In this document: piece after piece, positions 26,474 through 34,585 of the stretch
How positions within the stretch are numbered: the stretch's first letter is position 1
How the letters are laid out: every line of letters begins with the position of its first letter
Source: DASRDR01 sp035550795
Lineage (GTDB): Bacteria > Methylomirabilota > Methylomirabilia > Rokubacteriales > DASRDR01
Reading direction: 5' to 3'
Length of the DNA stretch: 64,000 nucleotides
Assembly: GCA_035550795.1 (NCBI GenBank)
Contig: DASZOL010000078.1
Coordinates: forward strand, 1-64,000
Translations under genes and position numbers: made by a program
The notes under the pieces: model-generated
Databases searched by the model: none
What the model was told of the DNA's origin: nothing
What the model saw: only the letters and a program-made list of their open reading frames with translations

Positions 26474-27447
26474 ATCGCCGCGCCGCCCGCCTGGCCGACG
26501 CTCTCGCGGCCGACGCCGCGCTCCTCGGCGTCGCGGTCACCGAAGTCGGGGGCGCCCGGCTGCTCGATTGCGGCGTCGCCGCACCCGGCGGCCTGGAGGC
26601 GGGGCGGCGGCTGGCGGAGATCTGCCTGGCGGGCCTGGCCACGGTGGCGGTCACGAGCGTCGATCTGGGCGGGCTCTGGCTCCCGGCGGTGGCGGTCACC
26701 ACCGACCATCCCGTGACGGCGTGCCTGGCCAGCCAGTACGCCGGCTGGAGCATCGACCCGCCCGGATACTTCGCCATGGGCTCGGGGCCGGCCCGCAGCG
26801 CGGCCCGGCTGGAGCGCCGGCTCTACGAACGGATCGGCTACGCGGAGACCGCGGACTCCGCCGTGCTCGTGCTGGAGGGCCGCACGCTCCCGGACGCGGC
26901 GGTGGTGCGGTTCGTGGCCGACAGGTGCCGCGTCCCGGCGGACAGGCTCCGGCTTCTCATCGCTCCCACGGCGAGCATCGCGGGCTGCGTCCAGGTCGCC
27001 GCGCGCTCGGTCGAGACCGGGCTCCACAAGATGCTGGAGCTCGGCTTCGACGTGCGCGCCGTGCGGAGCGGCACCGGGGTCTGCCCGCTGGCGCCGGTGG
27101 CGAAGAACGACCTCCGCGCCATCGGCTGGACGAACGACTGCATCCTCTACGGCACGCGGGCCTACTTCGCCGTCCACGCGGACGACGCCCTGGTCGAGCC
27201 CATGGTGGCGCGGCTGCCGGCCGTGTCGTCGCCGGACTACGGCACCCCCTTCTACGAGATCTTCAAGCGCGCCGGGAACGACTTCTACAAGATCGACCGC
27301 CTGCTGTTCAGCCCCGCCGAGGTGGTCGTCAACAACCTGGCGTCCGGGCGCGTCTTCCAGGCCGGCCGGCTCGATCCCGGCGTGCTCGGGGCCTCTCTCG
27401 GAGTGAGCGGCCCCGGCGGAGTCACCGGCGCCATGGTGGCGCCATGA
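26458..27447 (+). CDS. mch: Methenyl-H4MPT cyclohydrolase
   Basis: A 329-residue Mch that hydrolyses methenyl-H4MPT to formyl-H4MPT in the cytoplasm. Typical parts are NRRAARLADALAADA at the start, GLWLPAVAVTTDHPVTACLASQYAGW, YFAMGSGPARS, TGLHKMLELGFDVRAVRSGTG and PFYEIFKRAGNDFYKID. Length is normal. The ATG at 26458 overlaps the end of fwdC by 16 bases and has GGGGGAG upstream. Its own stop overlaps the next start (ATGA). It is a core gene of the operon. Confidence 0.96.
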   Translation: MDLGLNRRAARLADALAADAALLGVAVTEVGGARLLDCGVAAPGGLEAGRRLAEICLAGLATVAVTSVDLGGLWLPAVAVTTDHPVTACLASQYAGWSIDPPGYFAMGSGPARSAARLERRLYERIGYAETADSAVLVLEGRTLPDAAVVRFVADRCRVPADRLRLLIAPTASIAGCVQVAARSVETGLHKMLELGFDVRAVRSGTGVCPLAPVAKNDLRAIGWTNDCILYGTRAYFAVHADDALVEPMVARLPAVSSPDYGTPFYEIFKRAGNDFYKIDRLLFSPAEVVVNNLASGRVFQAGRLDPGVLGASLGVSGPGGVTGAMVAP

Positions 27448-28343
27448 AGGTCGCCATCCTGGGCTCGCGGTCCGGCTGGCACGAGGCCCGGCTGGGGCGC
27501 GCGCTGCGAGAGCGGGGCGTGGAGCCGCTGGTGGCGCCGATCACCGGCCTCGCCGCCGGCGTGGCCGGCGGCGACCGGCTCGCCGCGGGGGGCGTGCGGC
27601 TCGACGACTGCGGCGCGGTGATCGTGCGGGCGATCCCCGGCGGGTCGCTCGAGCAGGTGATCTTCCGGGTGGACGCCCTCCACCGCCTGGCGCGCCTCGG
27701 GGTGGCCGTGATCAACTCGCCGCGCTGCATCGAGCGCACCGTGGACAAGTACTTCACCTCGACCCTCCTCGAGGACGCGGGGCTGCCGACCCCCAGGACG
27801 CGCGTCTGCGAGCGCCTGGACGACGCGCTGGCCGCCTTCGAGGCGCTCGGCGGCGACGTGGTCGTGAAGCCCCTGTTCGGCTCCGAGGGACGCGGCATCG
27901 TGCGGGTGTCCGACCCGGATCTCGCCTATCGCACCTGCCGGGCGCTGGAGCTGACGCGCTCGGTGTTCTACCTTCAGGAGTTCGTATCCCACGGAGGGCG
28001 GGACATCCGGGCGTTCGTCGTGGGGGGCCGGCTGGTGGCCGCCATGACCCGCTGGGCCGCCGGCTGGAAGACCAACGTGTCGCAGGGCGCCCGGACCGAG
28101 CCGGTCGTGCTGTCCGGCGCGCTGGAGCGCCTGAGCGTCCAGGCGGCGTCGCTCCTCGAGGCGGACTACGCGGGAGTGGATCTCCTGCGCGCGGACGACG
28201 GGCGGGTGCTCGTGATCGAGGTCAACGGGATACCGGGATGGCGGGGACTCCAGCAGACGACCCACGTCGACGTCGCAGGGGCGATCGCCGAGCACGCGAT
28301 CGTGGCCGTCGGGCACACCCTGCCGACCGTCACCTCGCCGTGA
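27444..28343 (+). CDS. RimK-family ATP-grasp ligase, MptN-like
   Basis: A 299-residue ATP-grasp ligase of the RimK branch. Motifs are INSPRCIERTVDKYFTS, VVVKPLFGSEGRGIVRV, YLQEFVSHGGRDIRAFVVGG, and the metal site VLVIEVNGIPGWRGLQ. In methanogens the homologous MptN adds glutamate to tetrahydromethanopterin. Embedded between mch and other pterin genes, with 4-base overlaps on both sides, this enzyme probably adds an acidic amino acid to H4MPT or to the furan carrier. The exact acceptor cannot be read from sequence. Confidence 0.85.
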   Translation: MKVAILGSRSGWHEARLGRALRERGVEPLVAPITGLAAGVAGGDRLAAGGVRLDDCGAVIVRAIPGGSLEQVIFRVDALHRLARLGVAVINSPRCIERTVDKYFTSTLLEDAGLPTPRTRVCERLDDALAAFEALGGDVVVKPLFGSEGRGIVRVSDPDLAYRTCRALELTRSVFYLQEFVSHGGRDIRAFVVGGRLVAAMTRWAAGWKTNVSQGARTEPVVLSGALERLSVQAASLLEADYAGVDLLRADDGRVLVIEVNGIPGWRGLQQTTHVDVAGAIAEHAIVAVGHTLPTVTSP

Positions 28344-29227
28344 GCGCGCACGGGACGCCGGCCGGACGACCGTCCCCGGCCCGCATCGCGGCGGCCGCGA
28401 CGCTCGCCTGTACCCTCGAGGCATGCGCGGACAAGGTCGGCAACGTGACGCCGACGCGCAGCTTCCCCGACTCGCGCTTCGACGACTTCGCGCTGAGCGC
28501 CCTGGCGCTTGGGGCGGCGGTGGGGGGCGCCGCGCCGGGGCGGGTGGGCCGGACCGTCTACGAGGCGGTGGCCGCGACCCGGCGCGTGGCCCCCTCCAAC
28601 ACCAATCTCGGCATGGCGCTCCTCTTCACGCCCCTCGCCGCCGCCGCGCGGGCACGCCGGGGAGCGGGACTGAGGCGGCGCCTCGCCGGCGTGCTCCGCG
28701 GGCTGAGCGTCGACGACGCGCGCTGGGCCTATCGGGCGATCCGGCTCGCCCGCCCGGGCGGACTGGGACAGCCCGACGACGCCCCGGTCGCCCGGCGCCC
28801 GTCCATCACGCTCGGCGAGGCCATGCGCTTGGCCGCGTCACGTGACACCGTGGCCGCCGAGTACGTCCACGGGTTCGCCGTCACGTTCGACCTGGCGCTT
28901 GCCCGGCTTCGCCGGACGCTCTCCCGGGGTCTATCGCTGCTCGACGCCATCGCACAGTCGCACCTCGAGCTGATGGCCCTGGTGCCGGACACGCTGATCG
29001 CGCGGAAGGCCGGCACCCCGGCCGCGGCCGCCGTGGCCGCGCGAGCGCGGGAGGTGGTGCGGGCCGGCGGCGTCGGGACCCGGAAGGGGCTCGCCGCCGC
29101 GCGGAGGCTCGACCGGGACCTCCGGCGGCGCGGGAACCGCCTCAACCCCGGCACCTCGGCGGACCTGATCGCCGCCGCGCTCTTCGTGTGGCTCCTGGAG
29201 AGCCCCGGCCGAGGACGACCGGAATGA
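28340..29227 (+). CDS. CitG/MdcB-like triphosphoribosyl-dephospho-CoA synthase family protein
   Basis: A 295-residue all-helical protein of the CitG family. Landmarks are ACTLEACADKVGNVTP, FDDFALSALALG, VAPSNTNLGMALLFTPLAAAA and HLELMALVPDTLIARKAG. True CitG makes the prosthetic group of citrate lyase or malonate decarboxylase, but no such lyase is here. Relatives occur in H4MPT gene clusters of methylotrophs, and I am not aware of a proven function there. The position between the MptN-like and PTPS-like genes, with overlapping starts and stops, suggests a transfer step in carrier biosynthesis. Confidence 0.82.
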   Translation: MSAHGTPAGRPSPARIAAAATLACTLEACADKVGNVTPTRSFPDSRFDDFALSALALGAAVGGAAPGRVGRTVYEAVAATRRVAPSNTNLGMALLFTPLAAAARARRGAGLRRRLAGVLRGLSVDDARWAYRAIRLARPGGLGQPDDAPVARRPSITLGEAMRLAASRDTVAAEYVHGFAVTFDLALARLRRTLSRGLSLLDAIAQSHLELMALVPDTLIARKAGTPAAAAVAARAREVVRAGGVGTRKGLAAARRLDRDLRRRGNRLNPGTSADLIAAALFVWLLESPGRGRPE

Positions 29228-29754
29228 GCCGCTACCGGGTTCGCATCGAGAAGGACTACACGGTGTTCTGCGCCGGGCACTTCATCACGTACGACGGACA
29301 CGAGTGCGAGCCTCTTCACGGCCACAACTACCGGGCCGCGGTCGCGCTGGAAGGGCCGCTCGACGAGAATGCGTACGTGTTCGACTTCACGCGGCTGAAG
29401 CGAGCGCTGAGGGCCGTCGTCGACCGGCTGGATCACCGGATGCTGCTGCCGACCAAGAGCGCGCTCATCCGGGTGTCCCAATCGGGCACGGAGATCCAGG
29501 CCTCCTACCGAGACAAGCGATACGTCTTCCCGGCCAGCGACGTGGTGCTGCTGCCCGTCCCCAACACGACCGCCGAGATGCTGGCCTGGTGGATCGCCCA
29601 GGAGCTGCGGCAGAGCCTGGATCCCTTCCCGCCCGGGGCGGAGGCGATCGAGGTCGAGGTGGACGAGTCATCCGGGCAGCGCGCCTTCTACCGGGAGCCG
29701 CTCGGCCGGAAGCCGCTCGGCGAGGGCGGACGCACGGGGCCGGAGCGCCCATGA
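29224..29754 (+). CDS. 6-pyruvoyltetrahydropterin synthase / QueD-like protein
   Basis: A 176-residue T-fold pterin enzyme. Zinc-binding His residues are visible in VFCAGHFITYDG and LHGHNYRAAV, with the nearby ECEPLHGH carrying the Cys used for catalysis in many members. It is longer than QueD (about 120 residues), with a central insert (residues 85-115). Since a dedicated dihydroneopterin aldolase is not seen in the locus, it may cleave the side chain of a neopterin intermediate, as PTPS-III-type enzymes do, to feed the pyrophosphokinase encoded next. That role is inference. It overlaps both neighbours by 4 bases. Confidence 0.85.
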   Translation: MSRYRVRIEKDYTVFCAGHFITYDGHECEPLHGHNYRAAVALEGPLDENAYVFDFTRLKRALRAVVDRLDHRMLLPTKSALIRVSQSGTEIQASYRDKRYVFPASDVVLLPVPNTTAEMLAWWIAQELRQSLDPFPPGAEAIEVEVDESSGQRAFYREPLGRKPLGEGGRTGPERP

Positions 29755-31211
29755 TGGCGCCGTCCGTGGTCTTCCTGGGGCTGGGCTCCAACCTGGGCGA
29801 CCGGCAGAGCAATCTCGCGGAGGCGCTCCAGAGCCTCCGGGCCCACGTCACGATCGAGCGGGTCTCCCCGGTCTACGAGACCGAGCCGCTGCATGTCACC
29901 GACCAGCCCCGCTTCCTGAACCTCGCGGTCAAGGGCGTCACCGCGCTCGACCCGGTCGAGCTGCTCGGCGTCGTCAAGCGGATCGAGACGCGCATGGGCC
30001 GGCGCCCGGCCGACCGGTACGGCCCGCGGCCGATCGACATCGACATCCTGTTCTACGGGGACCGCGTCGTCGAGACCGAGGGGCTCGCGGTGCCGCACCC
30101 GCGCGTCGCCGAGCGGGGATTCGTGCTGGTCCCGCTCAACGACATCGCGCCCGGCCTCCGCCACCCGGTGCTCGGACGCACGGTGTCGGAGCTCCTCGCG
30201 GACCTGGGAGAGACGCGCGGCATCGTGCGGGTCGCCCGGGGCCTGACGGCGCGCCTCGAGCGCGACGTGCAGGAGGAGCCGCCGGCGGCCCGCCTCCGCC
30301 TCGACCAGACGGGCGTGACCGGCCTCCACCGCATCATCAAGCTCGCCGACGGCGGAGGCCTCTTCTACGCGACCCTCGATCTCTTCGTCGAGCTGCCGGC
30401 CAACCAGAAGGGCGCCCACATGTCGCGCTTCAGCGACACCGTCGAGGAGGTGCTCGAGGATCTCGGCGCCCTCGAGGCGCCGATGATCGAGACGCTCGCC
30501 GAGCGCATCGCGCGCGCCCTGACCGTCGGACACCGGGCCGAGCGGGCGGACGTGGAGATCCGGGCGCAGTTCCCGCTCGAGCGGCGGGCGCCGATCTCCG
30601 GGAAGCCGTCACAGGAGCTGTACACGCTGATCGGCATCGCCGCCGCCAACCCCCGCCGGGCGGTCCAGCTGATCGGCGTCGAGGCGGAGGGGATGATGGC
30701 GTGTCCCTGCGCCCAGGAGATGGTGCGCGCGCAGGCCCAGGCGCGGCTGCGCGAGCACGGCCTCACACCGGACCTCAGCGACCAAGTCCTGTCCCTGGTC
30801 CCGGTGGCGACCCACAACCAGCGGGGACGGGGACGGCTCCTGGTCGGGGCGGATCGCCCGCTCCGCGCCGAGGATCTGGTCGAGATCGTCGAGGGCTCCA
30901 TGAGCTCGGAGAACTACGACCTCCTGAAGCGGCCCGACGAGCTGTTCGTCGTGGAGAAGGCCCACCGCCATCCCCGCTTCGTCGAGGACACCGTCCGGGA
31001 GATGCTCCGGACCTTCGTCCACACCTACCCAGACCTCCCGGACGACGCCTACGTTCACGCTCGGCAGGTGAACATGGAGACGATCCACAAGCACGACGTG
31101 TTCGCCCAGCGGGGCGGGCGGCTGGGCGAGATCCGCGGCGAGCTCGGGGACGGTCGACCGCGCGGCAGCACCGCGCTCCAGGCGTGGCTCGCGGCGCGGC
31201 TCGAGACCTAG
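29751..31211 (+). CDS. Fusion of HPPK (FolK) and MptA-type GTP cyclohydrolase IB
   Basis: A 486-residue two-domain enzyme. Residues 1 to about 165 are 6-hydroxymethyl-dihydropterin pyrophosphokinase: GLGSNLGDRQSNL, PRFLNLAV and the signature RYGPRPIDIDILFYG. From about 180 comes a type IB GTP cyclohydrolase: DQTGVTGLHRIIKL, DLFVELPANQKGAHMSRFSD, the metal Cys site MMACPCAQEMV, VATHNQRGRG and VNMETIHKHDVFAQRGG. The CPCAQ and THNQR details are closer to archaeal MptA than to bacterial FolE2. One protein therefore carries the first committed step of pterin synthesis and the activation step before coupling to the arylamine. It is the last gene of the long operon. Confidence 0.92.
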   Translation: MMAPSVVFLGLGSNLGDRQSNLAEALQSLRAHVTIERVSPVYETEPLHVTDQPRFLNLAVKGVTALDPVELLGVVKRIETRMGRRPADRYGPRPIDIDILFYGDRVVETEGLAVPHPRVAERGFVLVPLNDIAPGLRHPVLGRTVSELLADLGETRGIVRVARGLTARLERDVQEEPPAARLRLDQTGVTGLHRIIKLADGGGLFYATLDLFVELPANQKGAHMSRFSDTVEEVLEDLGALEAPMIETLAERIARALTVGHRAERADVEIRAQFPLERRAPISGKPSQELYTLIGIAAANPRRAVQLIGVEAEGMMACPCAQEMVRAQAQARLREHGLTPDLSDQVLSLVPVATHNQRGRGRLLVGADRPLRAEDLVEIVEGSMSSENYDLLKRPDELFVVEKAHRHPRFVEDTVREMLRTFVHTYPDLPDDAYVHARQVNMETIHKHDVFAQRGGRLGEIRGELGDGRPRGSTALQAWLAARLET

Positions 31212-31951
31212 CCGGCCAGGACCAGATCCCCCGCCCCCAGGACGCCGGTGTGGAGCGCCGTCCCGACCAGGGCCACCTGATAACCCGCGGTTGCGAGGGC
31301 GCGCAGGTCGTCCCTGCCGCGCACGCCCCCGCCCAGCACGATCTCGGCGCCCGGCAGGCGCATGCGGAGCCACCGGGCCGGCTCCGTCCCCGGACCGGCG
31401 CGCGCCCCGACGCGCGCGAGGTCGAGCACGATGAACGTCCGGATTCCCGCCATCCATGCCTCGGCGGCCAGGTCCGCCGCCTCCGCCCCCGCCACCGCGG
31501 GCGAGCCGCCGAGGAGCCGGCCGTCGCGGTGGTCCAGGCTGAGGATGCAGTCGGCGCCGGCCCCCGGGACCGCTCGCGCCGCGGTCACGATGGCGGGCAG
31601 ATCGCGTGCGTCCCCGAGCGTCTCGGTGCCCACGATCACTCGCGCGACGCCGCGGGACGCGGCACGCGCGGCATCCGCGGCGGTCGCCACGCCGGCGTCG
31701 AGCCAGACCGACAGCCCGAGCCCGGCGATCGCCTGGACGACCGGGCCGTGGTCGCCGGTGCCGGCGATCGCGTCGAGGTCCGCGACGTAGCAGGCGTCGG
31801 CGCCGAGGCGCTCGCGGAAGGCCCGGGCGAGCGCGACCGGATCCGCCGAGTCGGACAGCACGCTCCGCACCGGGGCGTAGGCGTGACGCTCGCCGCGCAC
31901 CGCGTGCACCGCCACGCCGCCCTTGAGATCCAGCACCGGCACGACACGCAT
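31208..31951 (-). CDS. HisA-like TIM-barrel protein of the C1 cluster
   Basis: A 247-residue (beta/alpha)8 protein of the HisA/HisF family: PVLDLKGGVAVHAVRGER at the first strand with the catalytic-type Asp, LDAGVATAADA, ARVIVGTETLGD, and the phosphate loops LGGGVRGRDDL and ALVGTALHTG. No other histidine gene is adjacent. HisA-like paralogues occur in archaeal and methylotroph H4MPT clusters, so a role in carrier synthesis rather than histidine synthesis is more likely, but unproved. It converges on folK-mptA with a 4-base overlap of stops (CTAG) and diverges from the MfnF-like gene 19 bases away. Confidence 0.82.
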   Translation of the reverse strand: MRVVPVLDLKGGVAVHAVRGERHAYAPVRSVLSDSADPVALARAFRERLGADACYVADLDAIAGTGDHGPVVQAIAGLGLSVWLDAGVATAADAARAASRGVARVIVGTETLGDARDLPAIVTAARAVPGAGADCILSLDHRDGRLLGGSPAVAGAEAADLAAEAWMAGIRTFIVLDLARVGARAGPGTEPARWLRMRLPGAEIVLGGGVRGRDDLRALATAGYQVALVGTALHTGVLGAGDLVLAG

Positions 31952-31970
31952 CGCGGGCGAGGATAGCACG

Positions 31971-32993
31971 GTGAGCCGAGCCAGCCGGGCGCTCGGATGG
32001 GACGTGGGCGGCGCGTACGTGAAGGCGGCGGTCGTCGAGGCGGGGGCGGGCGGCCGGACGGTGCAAACGGCGACCCGGCCCTTCGAGATCTGGCGGGACA
32101 AGCACGCCCTGCCCGATGTCCTCAGCAGCCTCGCCGCCGGGCTCCCGAAGGTCGACTCGGTGGCGGTGACGATGACCGCGGAGCTCTCGGACGTGTTCCG
32201 CACCAAGCGCGAGGGCGTCGGCTTCGTCCTCGATGCCGTCGAGGCCGTGTCCCGGGCGCCGGTTCGCGTCTTCACGACCGCAGGCACCTTCGTGGACACC
32301 GCCACCGCTCGCGCGCATCCGCTCGCCGCCGCCGCCTCGAACTGGGTGGCCACCGCCCTGCTGGTAGGGCGGTTCATCCCCGACGCCCTCCTGGTGGACG
32401 TCGGCTCCACCACCGCCGACGTGGTCCCGGTCGTGAGCGGCCGGGTGGCGGCCCTCGGGCGCACCGATCCCGAGCGGCTGCTCGCCGGGGAGCTCGTCTA
32501 CACCGGAGCGCTGCGCACCAACGTCGCCGCCATCGTGCGGCGGGTCCCGCTCCGGGGCGCCGAGTGCCCGGTCGCGTCCGAGCTGTTCGCCGTCAGCGGC
32601 GATGCCCACGTGGTGCTGGGGGCGCTCACGCCGGACGAGTACACGTGCCCGACGCCCGACGGCCGGCCCCCCACGGCGGAGTTCGCCCGCGAGCGGCTCG
32701 CGCGGGTCGTGTGCGCGGACGGGGAGATGCTCGGCGCTCAGGAGGTCCGCGCCATCGCGACCGCCATCGCGGAGGCGCAGGTCGACGAGATCGCCGCCGC
32801 ACTCGGCCGCGTCGCGCGCCGGCTGTCGCGGCCGGGCCCCGTGATCGTGACCGGCCTCGGCGGCTTCCTGGCGCGCCGGGCCGCCGAGCGACTGGGCATG
32901 CCGACGAGGGATCTCACCGCCGTCCTGGCGGTGGACGTCGGCACGGTGGCGCCCGCGGTCGCGGTCGCCTGGCTCGGCCTCCACGCGGGCTGA
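31971..32993 (+). CDS. Hydantoinase/oxoprolinase-family protein, MfnF-like
   Basis: A 340-residue ASKHA-fold protein: ALGWDVGGAYVKAAVVE (phosphate 1), LLVDVGSTTADVVPVVSG (phosphate 2), CADGEMLGAQEVRAIATAIAEAQV and VIVTGLGGFLARRAAERLG. Archaeal MfnF has this architecture and joins the aminomethylfuran phosphate unit to glutamyl-tyramine in methanofuran synthesis. With MfnB- and MfnE-like genes next door, the same role for a bacterial methylofuran is the simplest reading. GTG 31971 starts the first strand after GCGAGGA. The next start follows its stop by 2 bases. Confidence 0.86.
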   Translation: MSRASRALGWDVGGAYVKAAVVEAGAGGRTVQTATRPFEIWRDKHALPDVLSSLAAGLPKVDSVAVTMTAELSDVFRTKREGVGFVLDAVEAVSRAPVRVFTTAGTFVDTATARAHPLAAAASNWVATALLVGRFIPDALLVDVGSTTADVVPVVSGRVAALGRTDPERLLAGELVYTGALRTNVAAIVRRVPLRGAECPVASELFAVSGDAHVVLGALTPDEYTCPTPDGRPPTAEFARERLARVVCADGEMLGAQEVRAIATAIAEAQVDEIAAALGRVARRLSRPGPVIVTGLGGFLARRAAERLGMPTRDLTAVLAVDVGTVAPAVAVAWLGLHAG

Positions 32994-32995
32994 GC

Positions 32996-33721
32996 GTGGC
33001 CACGCAGTACCGCGGGCGCACCGTGGCTCGGCGAGGCCGCCCCCGCGCGGCGCCCGACTGGGTCATCAAGGTCGGGGGGAGCCTCGGCGCTCGCCCCGCC
33101 CAGCTTCGCCGCCTGATGGAGACCCTGGCGGCCGCCGCTCGACGCCACTGGCTCGTCGTGGTCCCCGGCGGCGGGCGCTTCGCCGACGAGGTGCGCCGCG
33201 CCGATCACGCCTTCGCGCTGGATGACTCGACCGCCCACTGGATGGCCATCCTCGCCATGGACCAGTACGGCCATCTCCTGGCCGGGCTCGCCCCCGGCGC
33301 GGCGCTCGTCCGGAGCCGGCGCGCGCTCGCCCCCGGCCGGCTCAACGTGCTGGCGCCGTCGGCCTGGCTCCTGCGCGCCGATCCGCTCCCGCACTCCTGG
33401 GACGTCACCTCGGACTCGATCGCGGCCTGGATCGCAGGGATCCTGGGCGCCCGACGCCTCATGCTTGTGAAGCACGACGACGGATTCATCGGGCCCGGCC
33501 GCGGGCCCGGGAGCGTCCCCCGGCACGCCCGGGAGGTCCTCCTCGACGCCCTCGCGGAGGTGGTGGACCCGTACTTCGCGCGGGCGCTCGACCCCGCCAT
33601 CGGGTGCTGGCTCGTCCGCGGACACCTGCCGCACCGGATCGCCCGCTTGATCGAGACCCTGGGCACCGCCAGCGCAAGGCCGCGAACCGGCCGAAATCGC
33701 CGTCCGTCGAGCACAGCGTAA
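32996..33721 (+). CDS. Amino-acid-kinase-family protein, MfnE-like
   Basis: A 241-residue kinase of the aspartokinase/uridylate kinase fold: WVIKVGGSLGARPAQL (nucleotide loop), WLVVVPGGGRFADEVRRAD, and LMLVKHDDGFIGPG in place of the usual second loop. Archaeal MfnE adds a second phosphate to aminomethylfuranmethyl phosphate, making the diphosphate that MfnF uses. Position directly after the MfnF-like gene supports that assignment. The GTG at 32996 leaves a basic leader of about 20 residues before the first strand, so a later start is possible. The C-terminus (after about residue 220) is basic and probably disordered. Confidence 0.82.
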   Translation: MATQYRGRTVARRGRPRAAPDWVIKVGGSLGARPAQLRRLMETLAAAARRHWLVVVPGGGRFADEVRRADHAFALDDSTAHWMAILAMDQYGHLLAGLAPGAALVRSRRALAPGRLNVLAPSAWLLRADPLPHSWDVTSDSIAAWIAGILGARRLMLVKHDDGFIGPGRGPGSVPRHAREVLLDALAEVVDPYFARALDPAIGCWLVRGHLPHRIARLIETLGTASARPRTGRNRRPSSTA

Positions 33722-33827
33722 GCCCGTGCTCCCCCGCTGAGCTCGGCGTCAGGTGCGGGCTCGCCCGTGGTGCACGAGGATCCCGGAGATCAGCGGCCCG
33801 CTCGGGACGATCGAGGGATGCGCGCGA

Positions 33828-34547
33828 TCAGGCCAGGAGGCCTGCCGCCGGCCGGTCTCCTCGGGCCCGGACGAGCGCGCGGACGCGCGCCGCATCGACG
33901 CGGCCGCCGATCCGGTCGCCGACGCACGCCGCGGCGCGGACGCCCACCAGGTCGGGGCCGATCGGGGCCAGGCGCTCCAGGTCCTCGGCCCGGAGCGAGC
34001 CGGCCAGCGCCGAGAGCACGCGGTGGGCGCGACACGCCTCGACGAAGGCTCGGAGCTCCGCCTCGTCGAGCCACTGGAGCAGCCCTCGCCCGTCCTTCAC
34101 CGCCGTGTCGAGCAGGCAGGCCTGCGCGCCCGCGGCAGCTGCGAGCCCGGGGAGGTCAAGGGGAGGGGGTGCCCCCGCGCGCGCAAAGTCGGCGAACCCG
34201 GCCACCACGAGCCGGGCCGCCCCCGGGAGGCGCGCCCGCGCTTCCCGGAGACTCGCGGCCGCGGCCCCGAGGGATGTCTCTCGGAGCCCGAGTTTCACGA
34301 ACGTGGCACCGCTCGCGGCGGCGCTCCCCGCCAGCGTCGCGGCCCCGGCGGGCGTGAACGGCCCGTCACCCAGCGCGGCGCTCACCGGCAGATGGGCGGG
34401 CGTCGCCTCTCGCACGGCGCGCACGACGTGGGGCGCGGCCTCGCCGAGGGCGCCCCGCGCTGGATCCTTCACGTCGATGATGTCGGCGCCGGCCGACGCC
34501 GCCACGCGCGCCTCTCCGGCATCCACGACGCTGACCAGAAGGCGCAT
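33828..34547 (-). CDS. mfnB: (5-formylfuran-3-yl)methyl phosphate synthase
   Basis: A 239-residue TIM-barrel synthase (formerly DUF556) that condenses two glyceraldehyde-3-phosphate molecules into the furan ring of methanofuran. The N-terminus LLVSVVDAGEARVAASAGADIIDVKDP has the catalytic Lys in DVKDPARGALG. Later segments are FVKLGLRETS, LVVAGFADF, CLLDTAVKDGRGLLQWL and VLSALAGSLRAEDL. It is the committed step of furan carrier synthesis and confirms that the organism can make its own. It is divergent from the SDR gene 23 bases away and probably read from a near-leaderless promoter. Confidence 0.93.
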   Translation of the reverse strand: MRLLVSVVDAGEARVAASAGADIIDVKDPARGALGEAAPHVVRAVREATPAHLPVSAALGDGPFTPAGAATLAGSAAASGATFVKLGLRETSLGAAAASLREARARLPGAARLVVAGFADFARAGAPPPLDLPGLAAAAGAQACLLDTAVKDGRGLLQWLDEAELRAFVEACRAHRVLSALAGSLRAEDLERLAPIGPDLVGVRAAACVGDRIGGRVDAARVRALVRARGDRPAAGLLA

Positions 34548-34556
34548 CGGAGCCGC

Positions 34557-34585
34557 ATTATAGTAGTCGGGTGGAAGCGCGACAA
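34557..34585 (-). promoter_or_regulatory. Promoter for mfnB, almost leaderless
   Basis: Read leftward: TTGTCG (34585-34580), a 17-base spacer, then TATAAT (34562-34557). Initiation near 34550 would leave only about 3 bases before the mfnB ATG at 34547. The same AT-rich core offers TATAGT (34559-34564) to the rightward SDR gene at 34571. Confidence 0.5.

Noticed and set aside
29304..29750. A longer N-terminus for the folK-mptA protein
   Set aside because: The upstream frame overlaps the PTPS-like gene and encodes an Arg-rich shadow. ATG 29751 with the 4-base overlap and an immediate HPPK strand is the real start.
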